NCBI GenBank assembly: GCA_964482515.1
Contig: CAYZXT010000026.1
Span: forward strand, 1 to 36,536
Reading direction: 5' to 3'
From: CAYZXT01 sp964482515
Lineage (GTDB): Bacteria > Elusimicrobiota > Elusimicrobia > FEN-1173
Length of the DNA stretch: 36,536 bases
Shown here: positions 25,173 to 32,536 of the stretch, piece after piece
Layout: each line of letters begins with the position of its first letter
Numbering within the stretch: the first letter of the stretch is position 1
Program-made: the position numbers and the translations under genes
The notes under the pieces: generated by a model
The model's input: the letters and a program-made list of their open reading frames with translations, nothing else
The model's database searches: none
What the model was told of the DNA's origin: nothing

Positions 25173-26531
25173 TTAAACCCCGGCCTTCACCGGACCGGGA
25201 ATCGCCGGCTGCGCCCGCCGCGCGTTTGTCAGGAGCTCCATCTCCTTCAGCATTTTCGGCACCACGAAATCGGAGCGGTAATACTGTTGATAGGTCTCGA
25301 AGCCGCCCTGGCCGATGCGGCGCCGGAGGTCCGCATCCTTGATGGACTTTTCCACCCAGCCCGCGAGTTCCTCGGCCGTTTCGCCCAAGAGGGCGTTCTT
25401 GCCGTGCTCGATCTCCGGCATGGATAGCGCGCTGTTGCGGTGCGCGATGAGACAGGAACCGAGGGACCAGGCCAAGAGTATCCGCGTGTTGCCGACGATG
25501 AAATCGCCCGCGTTGGTCAAGACGAGAAAAGCGTAGCTGCTCAAAATTTCCGCTTCGATATCGTCCACCCAACCGCGGAGACGGATGGACGGATGTTTCA
25601 GGACGGCCGCCACCGCGGCGCTGGGTTTTCCGCCGCCCAGGACGTCGAACGACACTTGGCCGGAGCCCATCCGCCGGTCCACGCTCGGCGCCAGGTCGCG
25701 GCCCAGGCAATAAAGACCGAACGTATTCCCCGTGGCGCCGAGGTTGCCGACGCTTGCGATCACTTTATAGGGCGGCCTGGACTCCGGCAAACCGCCCATG
25801 ACCGGCTCGCTCTTGGCTTTGGGCCACATGTTCTGCAGATATATGGACTTGGGATGGCCGTTGTCCCGGTAATAGGTCGCGTCCGCCAAAGAATTGTTCG
25901 CCGTTTCTTCACAATGGTTCATCATCCGGACGTGCTGGATGCCCAACGCGCGGATGACGAGCCGTCTTTTCCAGGAGGCCAATCGCTGAAACAAACCTTT
26001 GCCGGATAAACCGAACAGCTCCGGATACCGCAGCTGCGCGGCTTGAGGTTTGTCGTCGGGGTTTCCGTAATAAACGAATTTCGGCACGCCCTCGATGTCA
26101 TACGTCGCGGCCAAAGCCTCCCAACTCCAAATGCTGAAAATGACGTCCGGCCGCTGCGATGACACGCGCTTCTTCATTTCCGGGAGCAGAACGGACGCCG
26201 GGAAGAGCCGGTGGTTGATCCGCCGCCGAAGAAGAGGGAGGCTCCAGAACAAATCGTAGATTGCCCCGAACTTCGACCAAAAACCGCCTTTTCCGGAACG
26301 CCACTCCGGCAAATACAAAGGATCCAGGAATTCCACCGCCGTCCCGGAAAATGCGGAGAGCGCATGGCGATGCCGGCTTTCGTGATGGGCGCTCCGCGCG
26401 TCGCGGATGATCACCTGAACTTTAAGAGTATGCCCCTGTTCGGAGATGAGCCGCAGGACCTCGTGGGCGACGACCTCGATGGCTTCGCCCGGCTCGTAAG
26501 GGAAATTGGATAAAACCAAAAGGATCTTCAT
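25173..26531 (-). CDS. Glycosyltransferase, GT4-like (GT-B)
   Basis: A 452-residue probable GT-B glycosyltransferase. The start MKILLVLSNFPYEPGEAIE fits a GT4 acceptor domain. The C-terminal half has VIASVGNLGATGNTFGL, FDVLGGGKP, IRLRGWVDDIEAEILSSYAF and GNTRILLAWSLGSCLIAH, which stands where GT4 enzymes have their donor-binding loop. The canonical EX7E is not obvious, so activity is less certain. ATG at 26531 overlaps the oxidoreductase stop as ATGA; the longer frame to 26585 lies inside that gene. Confidence 0.78.
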   Translation of the reverse strand: MKILLVLSNFPYEPGEAIEVVAHEVLRLISEQGHTLKVQVIIRDARSAHHESRHRHALSAFSGTAVEFLDPLYLPEWRSGKGGFWSKFGAIYDLFWSLPLLRRRINHRLFPASVLLPEMKKRVSSQRPDVIFSIWSWEALAATYDIEGVPKFVYYGNPDDKPQAAQLRYPELFGLSGKGLFQRLASWKRRLVIRALGIQHVRMMNHCEETANNSLADATYYRDNGHPKSIYLQNMWPKAKSEPVMGGLPESRPPYKVIASVGNLGATGNTFGLYCLGRDLAPSVDRRMGSGQVSFDVLGGGKPSAAVAAVLKHPSIRLRGWVDDIEAEILSSYAFLVLTNAGDFIVGNTRILLAWSLGSCLIAHRNSALSMPEIEHGKNALLGETAEELAGWVEKSIKDADLRRRIGQGGFETYQQYYRSDFVVPKMLKEMELLTNARRAQPAIPGPVKAGV

Positions 26532-27604
26532 CGTATCGCCTGCTGGACTTGGCCGGCAGCGGCCCTTTGTATTCGTTCGATCCATTGAACGGCGCGCAAT
26601 CCATCGGTGATGGAAGGACGGACGCCGGCGTTTCCGGTCTGGATAGCCTCTATGAACCGCCCGATCGTCCGGGAGAAAAGCGTCGTGAAATCATGCGTCC
26701 CCCCGGATTCCCCTTGAGACAGGCATTCCCCCTTCTCCATGCTGTCGGTATACTTCCAAAGGGAGAAAGGCCCGCAGGGAGAACGCGGGTTCAAGTTGCG
26801 GACTTCCAAGATGCCCGCGCTTCCGTAGGCCGATATCCGGTGTCCAACGCCCGGTTTGGTCACAAGGGAGAAATGCATGCTGATCGTCGAACCATCCTTC
26901 TTAAAAAGTGCGGTCGTCACCTCGTCGCCCGTTGATTCACGTTCAATCCCATCCTCATCGCGGCGCGTCTTCACGAACACCGACTGATGGGCGCCCAGGA
27001 GCTCGACATCGTTGTCGTCACAAAAAAGGTAGTCGAGGGCGTGAACGCCTATGTTTTGCAGGACCCCGCCGCCCAATTCCCGTTGCCCCTTCCAATGGAA
27101 GGTCAAATCGGGATTCAACCGGTTCGGCAGGATCCAATCGGCCGCAATCCGATGGACTTGGCCGCATTCGCCGGCCTTGACGCGAGAGAAGAATTCCTCG
27201 ATCTGGGGGATCAACCGATAACAGAAATTGACCATGCCCACCCGGCCGGAGCGGCGCCATTCGTCCGCCATGCTTTGCGCCTGGGCCAAGGTCGGGGCCA
27301 TGGGTTTCTCGCACAACACATGTTTGCCGGCCCGGAAAGCCTTGACGACCACATCGGGATGAAGGAAAGGCGGCAGGGCCGCCACGACGGCATCGACCTG
27401 TTCCGACTGGACCAGCTCCTCGATGGACGACGCGCGCCAGGGGATATGGAATTCCTTAGCCAGCGCAGCCGCCGCTTCCGGCCGGCGGCCGGCGATGCCC
27501 CGGATCTCCACGTCCGGGCGCGCCGCTAGAACGGCCAAATGCGCGCGCGCGGCGCCGCCGGTCCCCGCGACGGCGAAACGAATTCTGGCGGCCGGCTTAT
27601 TCAA
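26528..27604 (-). CDS. Gfo/Idh/MocA-family sugar oxidoreductase
   Basis: A 358-residue NAD(P)-dependent oxidoreductase. The Rossmann motif AVAGTGGAARAHL is at residues 11-23, the dinucleotide-site CEKPMAPT at 98-105, and GGGVLQNIGVHALDYLF carries the family histidine, with Asn where many members have Asp. Members oxidise or reduce nucleotide sugars (WlbA, KijD10-like 3-ketoreductase). Next to a C-methyltransferase it could reduce the keto group left after methylation; this is inference. TTG at 27604, preceded by GGAG, overlaps the end of the methyltransferase gene by 8 bases. Confidence 0.87.
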   Translation of the reverse strand: MNKPAARIRFAVAGTGGAARAHLAVLAARPDVEIRGIAGRRPEAAAALAKEFHIPWRASSIEELVQSEQVDAVVAALPPFLHPDVVVKAFRAGKHVLCEKPMAPTLAQAQSMADEWRRSGRVGMVNFCYRLIPQIEEFFSRVKAGECGQVHRIAADWILPNRLNPDLTFHWKGQRELGGGVLQNIGVHALDYLFCDDNDVELLGAHQSVFVKTRRDEDGIERESTGDEVTTALFKKDGSTISMHFSLVTKPGVGHRISAYGSAGILEVRNLNPRSPCGPFSLWKYTDSMEKGECLSQGESGGTHDFTTLFSRTIGRFIEAIQTGNAGVRPSITDGLRAVQWIERIQRAAAGQVQQAIR

Positions 27605-28889
27605 CGATCTCCACGTCCGGCAGCGGCACGATGATCTTGGACTTCAGGCCCTTGCTTCGAAGCGTCTTGATGATCGGCTTGGCGTAGTGCCAGGACAGGA
27701 TCAGCGCGTAGTCTGGCTGCTCTTTCATCATCCGCTCCTCGTCCACGACGGGGATATGGGTGCCGGGCGTGAAGAGGCCCAGCTTCAACGAGGTCGATTG
27801 CTCGGCGATATACGGCAACAGGTCCGGCGAGACCCCGCAATAGGTCAGGAGGGTCGCGGAGCGACCCGGGCACCCGATGCCCACAACCCGCTTCCCCTCG
27901 TCGTGGAGCCGGACCAGCAGGGAGCGCAGCTTGGCGCGCGACGCCTGCGTCCGCCGGGCGAACTCCGCGTAGGTCGAATCCTCGTACGCCGCCATCTCCT
28001 CTTCCTGGGCGATCAGGGCTTTCACGCTCTCCGCCACAGGATGGTTCAGCCCCTTCCGCGCGTAGACGCGGATGGAACCGCCGTAGTTAGGGATGCGCTC
28101 CACGTCCACCAAAGTGAAACCGTGGTCCTTGAAAAGCCGCACGAGCGGCTTCAGAAGGTAAAACCGCAGGTGCTCGTGATAGATGGAGTCGTATTGCAGC
28201 GTCTTCAGGATGTCCAGCTGATAGTGGGACTCCGTGATGAACAGCCCGTCGTCCTCCAGCAGTTCGGTGACGCCTTTCATCAGCCCGTTCAAATCCCGGA
28301 CGTGCGCGAACACGTTCGCCGCGGTCGCGAGCGATGCCCGGCCGTAACGGGCGACCAAGGTCCGCGCGAGCTTCTCGCTGAAGAACTCCTTGACGGTCTC
28401 GATGCCGCTCGCGTTCGCGATATCGGCGATGTTGGTGGGCTCGACGCCCAGCACCCGCATGCCCTGTTTCTTGAACCCTTCGAGGATGGTCCCGTCGTTC
28501 GATCCGATGTCCACGACGAGGGAGTTCTTGGGCAACCCCACTTTTTCCACCATCCGGACCGATAGGCCGTGCAGGTTGTTCCTCAGCGTCTCCGTGATGC
28601 CGCTGCGGTAGGGATACTCGGGATAAAAGAGTTCCTTGGGGTCCACCACGTAATCGATCTGGACCAGGCCGCACTCACGGCACCGGACCATGTTCAGGGG
28701 ATAGCTTCTCTCGGATTTCTTCAACTGCTCTTTCGTCAGCAACGAATCGCAGGGCGCGCTGAAACCCATGTCGATGACCTGCTGCAGGTCCCTGGAGCCG
28801 CAGACTTGGCAAAAATCAATATAGCCGAGAGGAATGTTCGACACGTCACCCCTGGCCGACGACTGTTCAACCGCGATATTTTTATTCAC
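27597..28889 (-). CDS. NDP-sugar C-methyltransferase (TylCIII/TcaB9-like)
   Basis: A 430-residue three-domain C-methyltransferase. The N-terminal zinc site uses C27, C30, C70 and C73 (FCQVCGS and VRCRECG). The central SAM domain has LVVDIGSNDG (125-133). The active-site ESHYQLDILKTLQYDSIYHEHLRF segment contains the conserved Tyr/His/Glu cluster seen in TcaB9. The C-terminal domain (VVGIGCPGRSATLLTYCG) is Rossmann-like. Such enzymes methylate C3 of a 4-keto-6-deoxy nucleotide sugar, making branched sugars. GTG at 28889 overlaps the upstream stop as GTGA and has GGGAGG upstream. Confidence 0.9.
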   Translation of the reverse strand: MNKNIAVEQSSARGDVSNIPLGYIDFCQVCGSRDLQQVIDMGFSAPCDSLLTKEQLKKSERSYPLNMVRCRECGLVQIDYVVDPKELFYPEYPYRSGITETLRNNLHGLSVRMVEKVGLPKNSLVVDIGSNDGTILEGFKKQGMRVLGVEPTNIADIANASGIETVKEFFSEKLARTLVARYGRASLATAANVFAHVRDLNGLMKGVTELLEDDGLFITESHYQLDILKTLQYDSIYHEHLRFYLLKPLVRLFKDHGFTLVDVERIPNYGGSIRVYARKGLNHPVAESVKALIAQEEEMAAYEDSTYAEFARRTQASRAKLRSLLVRLHDEGKRVVGIGCPGRSATLLTYCGVSPDLLPYIAEQSTSLKLGLFTPGTHIPVVDEERMMKEQPDYALILSWHYAKPIIKTLRSKGLKSKIIVPLPDVEIVE

Positions 28890-29653
28890 GAAGACAACCT
28901 CCCAGCATTTTTTTGTCCCAAATAGATAAAGGACTTGGCCTCATTGGTCTCAACAAAACTTTCAAACAGGAGCTCGGGGTTCTGCTCGCAGAATTCCCTG
29001 AACGCGCGGCGCTCCCCCTTTTCCGGGTCGCCGTGGAAACAGTTCCAATCGTCGAAAACGAGGATCGTCCCCCGCTGGAGGAAGTCCTTGATGAACCGCA
29101 GAACCGGCACCGTGGACTCATACAGATCGCAGTCGACGTAGACAACGGCCGCTTTCTGGGGAAGGAGCGTGCGCTTCAGCTCCTCCGTCAACGAATCGTC
29201 ATAAAACCCTTTAACGAGCCGCAGCTTCTCCGGCGGCATGCCGTGCCCGAGGACGATCTGCCGGAATTTCTCTTCCTCGGTCTTGAGTTTCCCCTTCTCC
29301 CATATCTCCTGCTCGTCGATCTTCTTGATCTCGGGAAGGCCCTCGAAGGAATCGAAGGCGACGTAGGTCCAATCGAAGAGGTACCGGGAGGCGTCGTAGG
29401 CCATCCGCATCGTGTTGGCTTCGTGGCAGCCGAACTCGAAATAATAACCCGGGATCGGCCGGTTGATCTGGCAGAAGCGCGCGATGCTCATGAAGATGTA
29501 TTTCCGCTGATCGTCGCCGAACTTGGTGTAGGAGTTCTTCACCCATTTGAATTGCCTGCTTCGGAACGAAAACGGAACGAACCTCGCCACTAAGTTCCAC
29601 AAACTTTGGGCCGGGCGGGGGGCTTTTTGATAAAGCGTACGGGCGATGCTCAC
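28886..29653 (-). CDS. TylF/MycF-type O-methyltransferase
   Basis: A 255-residue class I methyltransferase of the macrocin 3-O-methyltransferase family. YFEFGCHEANT (71-81) is the SAM loop; VAFDSFEGLPE (98-108), VVYVDCDLYEST (170-181) and VFDDWNCF (199-206) supply the magnesium ligands and the family signature. Sugar hydroxyl methylation, perhaps on the glycan terminus, is likely. GTG at 29653 is chosen because AAGGAGG lies about 10 bases upstream; the frame to 29758 extends into the neighbour. The upstream SDR ends 32 bases earlier. Confidence 0.88.
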   Translation of the reverse strand: MSIARTLYQKAPRPAQSLWNLVARFVPFSFRSRQFKWVKNSYTKFGDDQRKYIFMSIARFCQINRPIPGYYFEFGCHEANTMRMAYDASRYLFDWTYVAFDSFEGLPEIKKIDEQEIWEKGKLKTEEEKFRQIVLGHGMPPEKLRLVKGFYDDSLTEELKRTLLPQKAAVVYVDCDLYESTVPVLRFIKDFLQRGTILVFDDWNCFHGDPEKGERRAFREFCEQNPELLFESFVETNEAKSFIYLGQKNAGRLSS

Positions 29654-29685
29654 GAAATGATTTCCTCCTTGCTTGGATGGAACTT

Positions 29686-30750
29686 CTACAGGACTCTTTC
29701 CGTCATAGCGTCGTGGATTTGGGCCAAAATGTCCTTGAGGCCGTAGCGGTAGGACCAATCGGGATAGTGTTTTTGGAATTTTCGTACGTCGCTAATATAC
29801 CAAATATGATCGCCGATCCTGTTGTCCTCCTTGTACGACCAATTCATTTTCTTCCCGGTGATCTCCTCGCAGATGCGGATCGCCTCGATCATGGAGCAGT
29901 TGGAGTGGCGGCTCCCGCCGGCGTTGTAGACTTCCCCCACGCGCGGCTTCTGGTAGAAGTGCCAGAACATGTTCACCAGGTCGTAGCTGTGAATGTTATC
30001 GCGCACCTGTTTGCCCTTGTAGCCGAACACCGAATAGTGGTCGCCGGTCACGGCGCACTTCATTAAATAAGAAAGGAACCCGTGGAGCTGGGTGCCGGAA
30101 TGGTCCGGCCCCGTGAGGCAGCCGCCGCGGAAACAGGCCGTCTTCATGTTGAAGTAACGTCCGTATTCCTGGACCAGCACGTCGGCCGCGACCTTGGAGG
30201 CGCCGAAGAGGCTGTGCTTGGACTGGTCGATGCTCATGCTCTCGTCGATGCCGTATTTATAGAACGGGTGGCTCTCGGCGATTTCCCAGCGCCCTTCCAA
30301 TTCCACCAGGGGAAGATTGTTCGGCTCGTCGCCATAGACCTTGTTGGTGGACGTGAAGATGAACACGGCGCCGGGCGAATGGCGGCGCGTCATTTCCAGC
30401 ATCGTGAGCGTGCCGTTGGCGTTCACCGTGAAGTCCATGAACGGGTCCTTGGCCGCCCAATCGTGGGACGGCTGCGCGGCCGTGTGGACCACGAGCGCGA
30501 TGTCCTTCCCATATTCGGAAAAAATCTTCTCGACGGCCTTCGCGTCGCGGATATCCGCCTCGTGGTGGACATAGCCGGGGACCTCGGACTTCAGGCGGTC
30601 GCGGTTCCAGCGCGTGGAGGCTTCGTCGCCGAAGAAGACTTTCCGCATATCGTTGTCGATGCCGACGATCTGAAAGCCCTTCTGGTGAAAAAAGCGCACT
30701 GTCTGGGAACCAATCAATCCGGCGGAGCCGGTCACGATGACGACGCTCAT
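29686..30750 (-). CDS. NAD-dependent epimerase, CDP-paratose 2-epimerase-like
   Basis: A 354-residue extended SDR. It has VIVTGSAGLIGSQTV, VVHTAAQPSHDWA, FTSTNKVYGDEPN (132-144), FRGGCLTGPDHSG and GYKGKQVRDNIHSYDL, all typical of the TyvE/RfbE group. The usual YxxxK is replaced: the sequence is SLFGASK with Phe182 and Lys186. It probably epimerises or otherwise acts on a nucleotide sugar, but the missing tyrosine makes the chemistry uncertain. It sits beside a second TyvE-like gene, 20 bases downstream of it. Confidence 0.87.
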   Translation of the reverse strand: MSVVIVTGSAGLIGSQTVRFFHQKGFQIVGIDNDMRKVFFGDEASTRWNRDRLKSEVPGYVHHEADIRDAKAVEKIFSEYGKDIALVVHTAAQPSHDWAAKDPFMDFTVNANGTLTMLEMTRRHSPGAVFIFTSTNKVYGDEPNNLPLVELEGRWEIAESHPFYKYGIDESMSIDQSKHSLFGASKVAADVLVQEYGRYFNMKTACFRGGCLTGPDHSGTQLHGFLSYLMKCAVTGDHYSVFGYKGKQVRDNIHSYDLVNMFWHFYQKPRVGEVYNAGGSRHSNCSMIEAIRICEEITGKKMNWSYKEDNRIGDHIWYISDVRKFQKHYPDWSYRYGLKDILAQIHDAMTERVL

Positions 30751-30769
30751 ACGTTAAATCCTCCTGGCG

Positions 30770-31840
30770 TTAGGGACAAAGAATGGGTTGCAGGGTTTCT
30801 TTGTTACTTGAGATCCAATCGGCCACATCCGACACCAACTGCCGGCAGTCCCGGTTCGGCTTCCACCCCGTGGCCTTGGTGACGTTCGCGTTGTCCGTCA
30901 GATAGCAACGGATGTCCGCCGGACGGTTTTCGGGTACAGACTTGATGGTGATGGTTTTACCGGTCACTTCCTGACAGAGGCGGGTCAGCTCTTGAAGGGA
31001 AACGCTGCTCTTCACGCCGCCGCCCGCGTTATAAATCTTCCCGTTGTGCTTGTCCAAGTCGCGCAGCTGGATCGTCAAAAGATCGTAAAGGTCGTCGATG
31101 TGCAGGACGTCCCGCACCTGCTTGCCGTTGCCGCCGAACCCGATATAGCTGAGCGGCTTGCCGAAGATATGGTTCGCCACCCAAAGGACCACCACGCCCT
31201 GGTCCACTTTCCCCATTTGCCAGGGACCGGAGATCACGCCGCAGCGGTTGATGACGCCGCGCAATCCGTACATGTCCAGATATTCCCGGATGATCAGCTC
31301 CGACGCCAACTTGGTCGCGCCGTAGAGCGAACGCACTCCGTCCAAGGGCAGTTCCTCGCTGAACCCGTTGGGCGAGACGCCCGGAACGCTTTGCTGCGGC
31401 GCCAGCTCGAAACGCGTGTCGGATTCTTTGTACTTGAGGTTGTTGATGGTGGCGATGGGGTAAACGCGGCTGGTGGACAGGAAAACGAAATCGGACTTCC
31501 ATTGGCGGGCGACTTCCAGGCAGTTGATCGTTCCGAGCAGATTGGTCTGGATGACGTAATTCGGCGAATCGCCGTAACCGGCCAACACGGACGGCTCGGC
31601 GGAACATTCCAGGATGACGTCCGCCTGTCCCACGGATTTGAGATCCTCCACGCTCCGGATATCGCCGTGGACGAACTCCACGCCGGCCTGGCGCAAACGC
31701 GGCAAGTTAAGTTCCGAACCGCGACGCTTCAAGTTGTCCAGCGACACCACGCGCGCGCTTTGCCCCAGGTCGCGCTTGAGCCGGATGGCCAGGTTGGATC
31801 CCACAAACCCGGCCCCGCCGGTGAGGAGATATGTTTTCAT
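30770..31840 (-). CDS. NAD-dependent epimerase, CDP-paratose 2-epimerase-like
   Basis: A 356-residue extended SDR. YLLTGGAGFVGSNLA is the NAD site, followed by SLDNLKRRGSELNLPRLR, a hallmark of the TyvE/RfbE branch. The active site keeps LSTSRVYP (121-128) and the intact Y173/K177 in LYGATK. The substrate loop reads FGGNGKQVRDVLHIDDLY. No CDP-glucose 4,6-dehydratase is visible in the window, so CDP-tyvelose is not implied. ATG at 31840 is preferred over 31849: AAAGGA is correctly spaced for it and ATGA overlaps the regulator stop. Confidence 0.87.
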   Translation of the reverse strand: MKTYLLTGGAGFVGSNLAIRLKRDLGQSARVVSLDNLKRRGSELNLPRLRQAGVEFVHGDIRSVEDLKSVGQADVILECSAEPSVLAGYGDSPNYVIQTNLLGTINCLEVARQWKSDFVFLSTSRVYPIATINNLKYKESDTRFELAPQQSVPGVSPNGFSEELPLDGVRSLYGATKLASELIIREYLDMYGLRGVINRCGVISGPWQMGKVDQGVVVLWVANHIFGKPLSYIGFGGNGKQVRDVLHIDDLYDLLTIQLRDLDKHNGKIYNAGGGVKSSVSLQELTRLCQEVTGKTITIKSVPENRPADIRCYLTDNANVTKATGWKPNRDCRQLVSDVADWISSNKETLQPILCP

Positions 31841-32439
31841 GCGGTCCATTCCTTTCCGTGGATCTGGATCATGTCGTCCGCCGCCTTTTCGGAGATGGAT
31901 TGATACGGTTGCTTCAATATCTCCTCCAGGATCGAGATGCCGACGGCATCCCTGTTCTCGCCGAAACGGCAGTCCAGCAGGACTTCATCCGGACCGAGCG
32001 CATGGGATTCGGCGCTCGCGCGCCGCACGCTCAAGCTCGCGTCTTTGCGCGCCTTGACGGCCATCTCGATGATGCCCGCGACTTCCCCCTCGCCGAGGAC
32101 CACGAACCGCCGGTTTCCTTTGGCGACCAGTGAATCGAGCAAAGAATCGATGCGTTTCTGGGATTCATTGAACGTACGGAAAGCGCGCAGGAAATATTGG
32201 TAGGACCGGACCATACGCTGGGACAGCCCCTTGGGCGTCAGGATGTAATTGATCTTATTGCGGTCCAGCATATGGACTTTGATGGAACCCGTCTTCACCA
32301 GCCTCTTCAATATGAGGTTCACCATCCCCAAGGACAGGCCCGATTGGCGCGCGAGTTCCCGCTGGGAAAGTTCCTTTCCCTGCGCCAGAATATCCAGCAC
32401 GCCGTAAACGTTTTCGTTGAGTTCTTCTTGTGTGTTCAT
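31837..32439 (-). CDS. Winged-helix regulator with extra C-terminal domain
   Basis: A 200-residue predicted transcription regulator and probably the first gene of the main operon. Residues 8-72 form a MarR-like winged helix (LSQRELARQSGLSLGMVNLILKRL as the helix-turn-helix, then a wing ending YILTPKGL), like the short MarR-type regulators of exopolysaccharide loci. Residues 75-105 look helical, perhaps for dimerisation. From about 108 a second domain starts with RRFVVLGEGEVAGIIEMA, suggesting a Rossmann-like ligand-binding fold. It could sense a nucleotide or nucleotide sugar and control the locus; this is inference. A palindrome overlaps its start codon. Confidence 0.82.
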   Translation of the reverse strand: MNTQEELNENVYGVLDILAQGKELSQRELARQSGLSLGMVNLILKRLVKTGSIKVHMLDRNKINYILTPKGLSQRMVRSYQYFLRAFRTFNESQKRIDSLLDSLVAKGNRRFVVLGEGEVAGIIEMAVKARKDASLSVRRASAESHALGPDEVLLDCRFGENRDAVGISILEEILKQPYQSISEKAADDMIQIHGKEWTA

Positions 32440-32449
32440 TTTTTGAACA
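32433..32449. promoter_or_regulatory. Perfect palindrome over the regulator start codon
   Basis: TGTTCA (32433-32438), five T, then TGAACA (32444-32449) is a perfect 6-base inverted repeat with a 5-base centre. The regulator ATG (32439-32437) lies inside it. It could be an autoregulatory operator or, in RNA, a hairpin that hides the start codon. Confidence 0.5.
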
Positions 32450-32457
32450 TTCCTGAC

Positions 32458-32485
32458 AAAATAAAAACCGCCTGCAAAGACGGCT
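32458..32485 (-). terminator. Intrinsic terminator-like hairpin with T-run
   Basis: On the minus strand CCGTCT-TTGC-AGGCGG (32483-32468), extended by two further pairs including a wobble, is followed by TTTTTATTTT (32467-32458). It lies 52 bases after the stop of the GT39-like gene and can end that transcript. It also lies downstream of a strong promoter and before the regulator gene, so it could act as a leader attenuator. Confidence 0.7.
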
Positions 32486-32499
32486 CTAAATGCGTTCTA

Positions 32500-32528
32500 A
32501 TTATAATATTACTCCCTCCCTGCGTAAA
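32500..32528 (-). promoter_or_regulatory. Predicted sigma70-type promoter of the main operon
   Basis: On the minus strand TTTACG (32528-32523) is separated by exactly 17 bases from a perfect TATAAT (32505-32500). Transcription would start near 32493, giving a leader of about 54 bases before the regulator ATG. This is the only other gap in the window near 100 bases besides 1832-1940, and it precedes about 30 kb of coupled genes. Confidence 0.65.
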
Positions 32529-32536
32529 GGGAAATG

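Noticed and set aside
29686..31840. CDP-tyvelose/paratose pathway
   Set aside because: The two SDRs resemble TyvE, but no CDP-glucose cytidylyltransferase, 4,6-dehydratase or E1/E3 dehydrase is present in the window.
32436..32450. Four-codon leader ORF (MFKK) overlapping the regulator start as ATGA
   Set aside because: The AGGA site touches its ATG with no spacing and is better placed for the regulator ATG. A peptide this short cannot be supported from sequence alone.
32461..32475. GGCGGT in the leader resembling the start of an ops/JUMPstart element
   Set aside because: Only six bases match and the following bases are a T-run, not AGCGTG. It is explained as the 3' arm of the hairpin.
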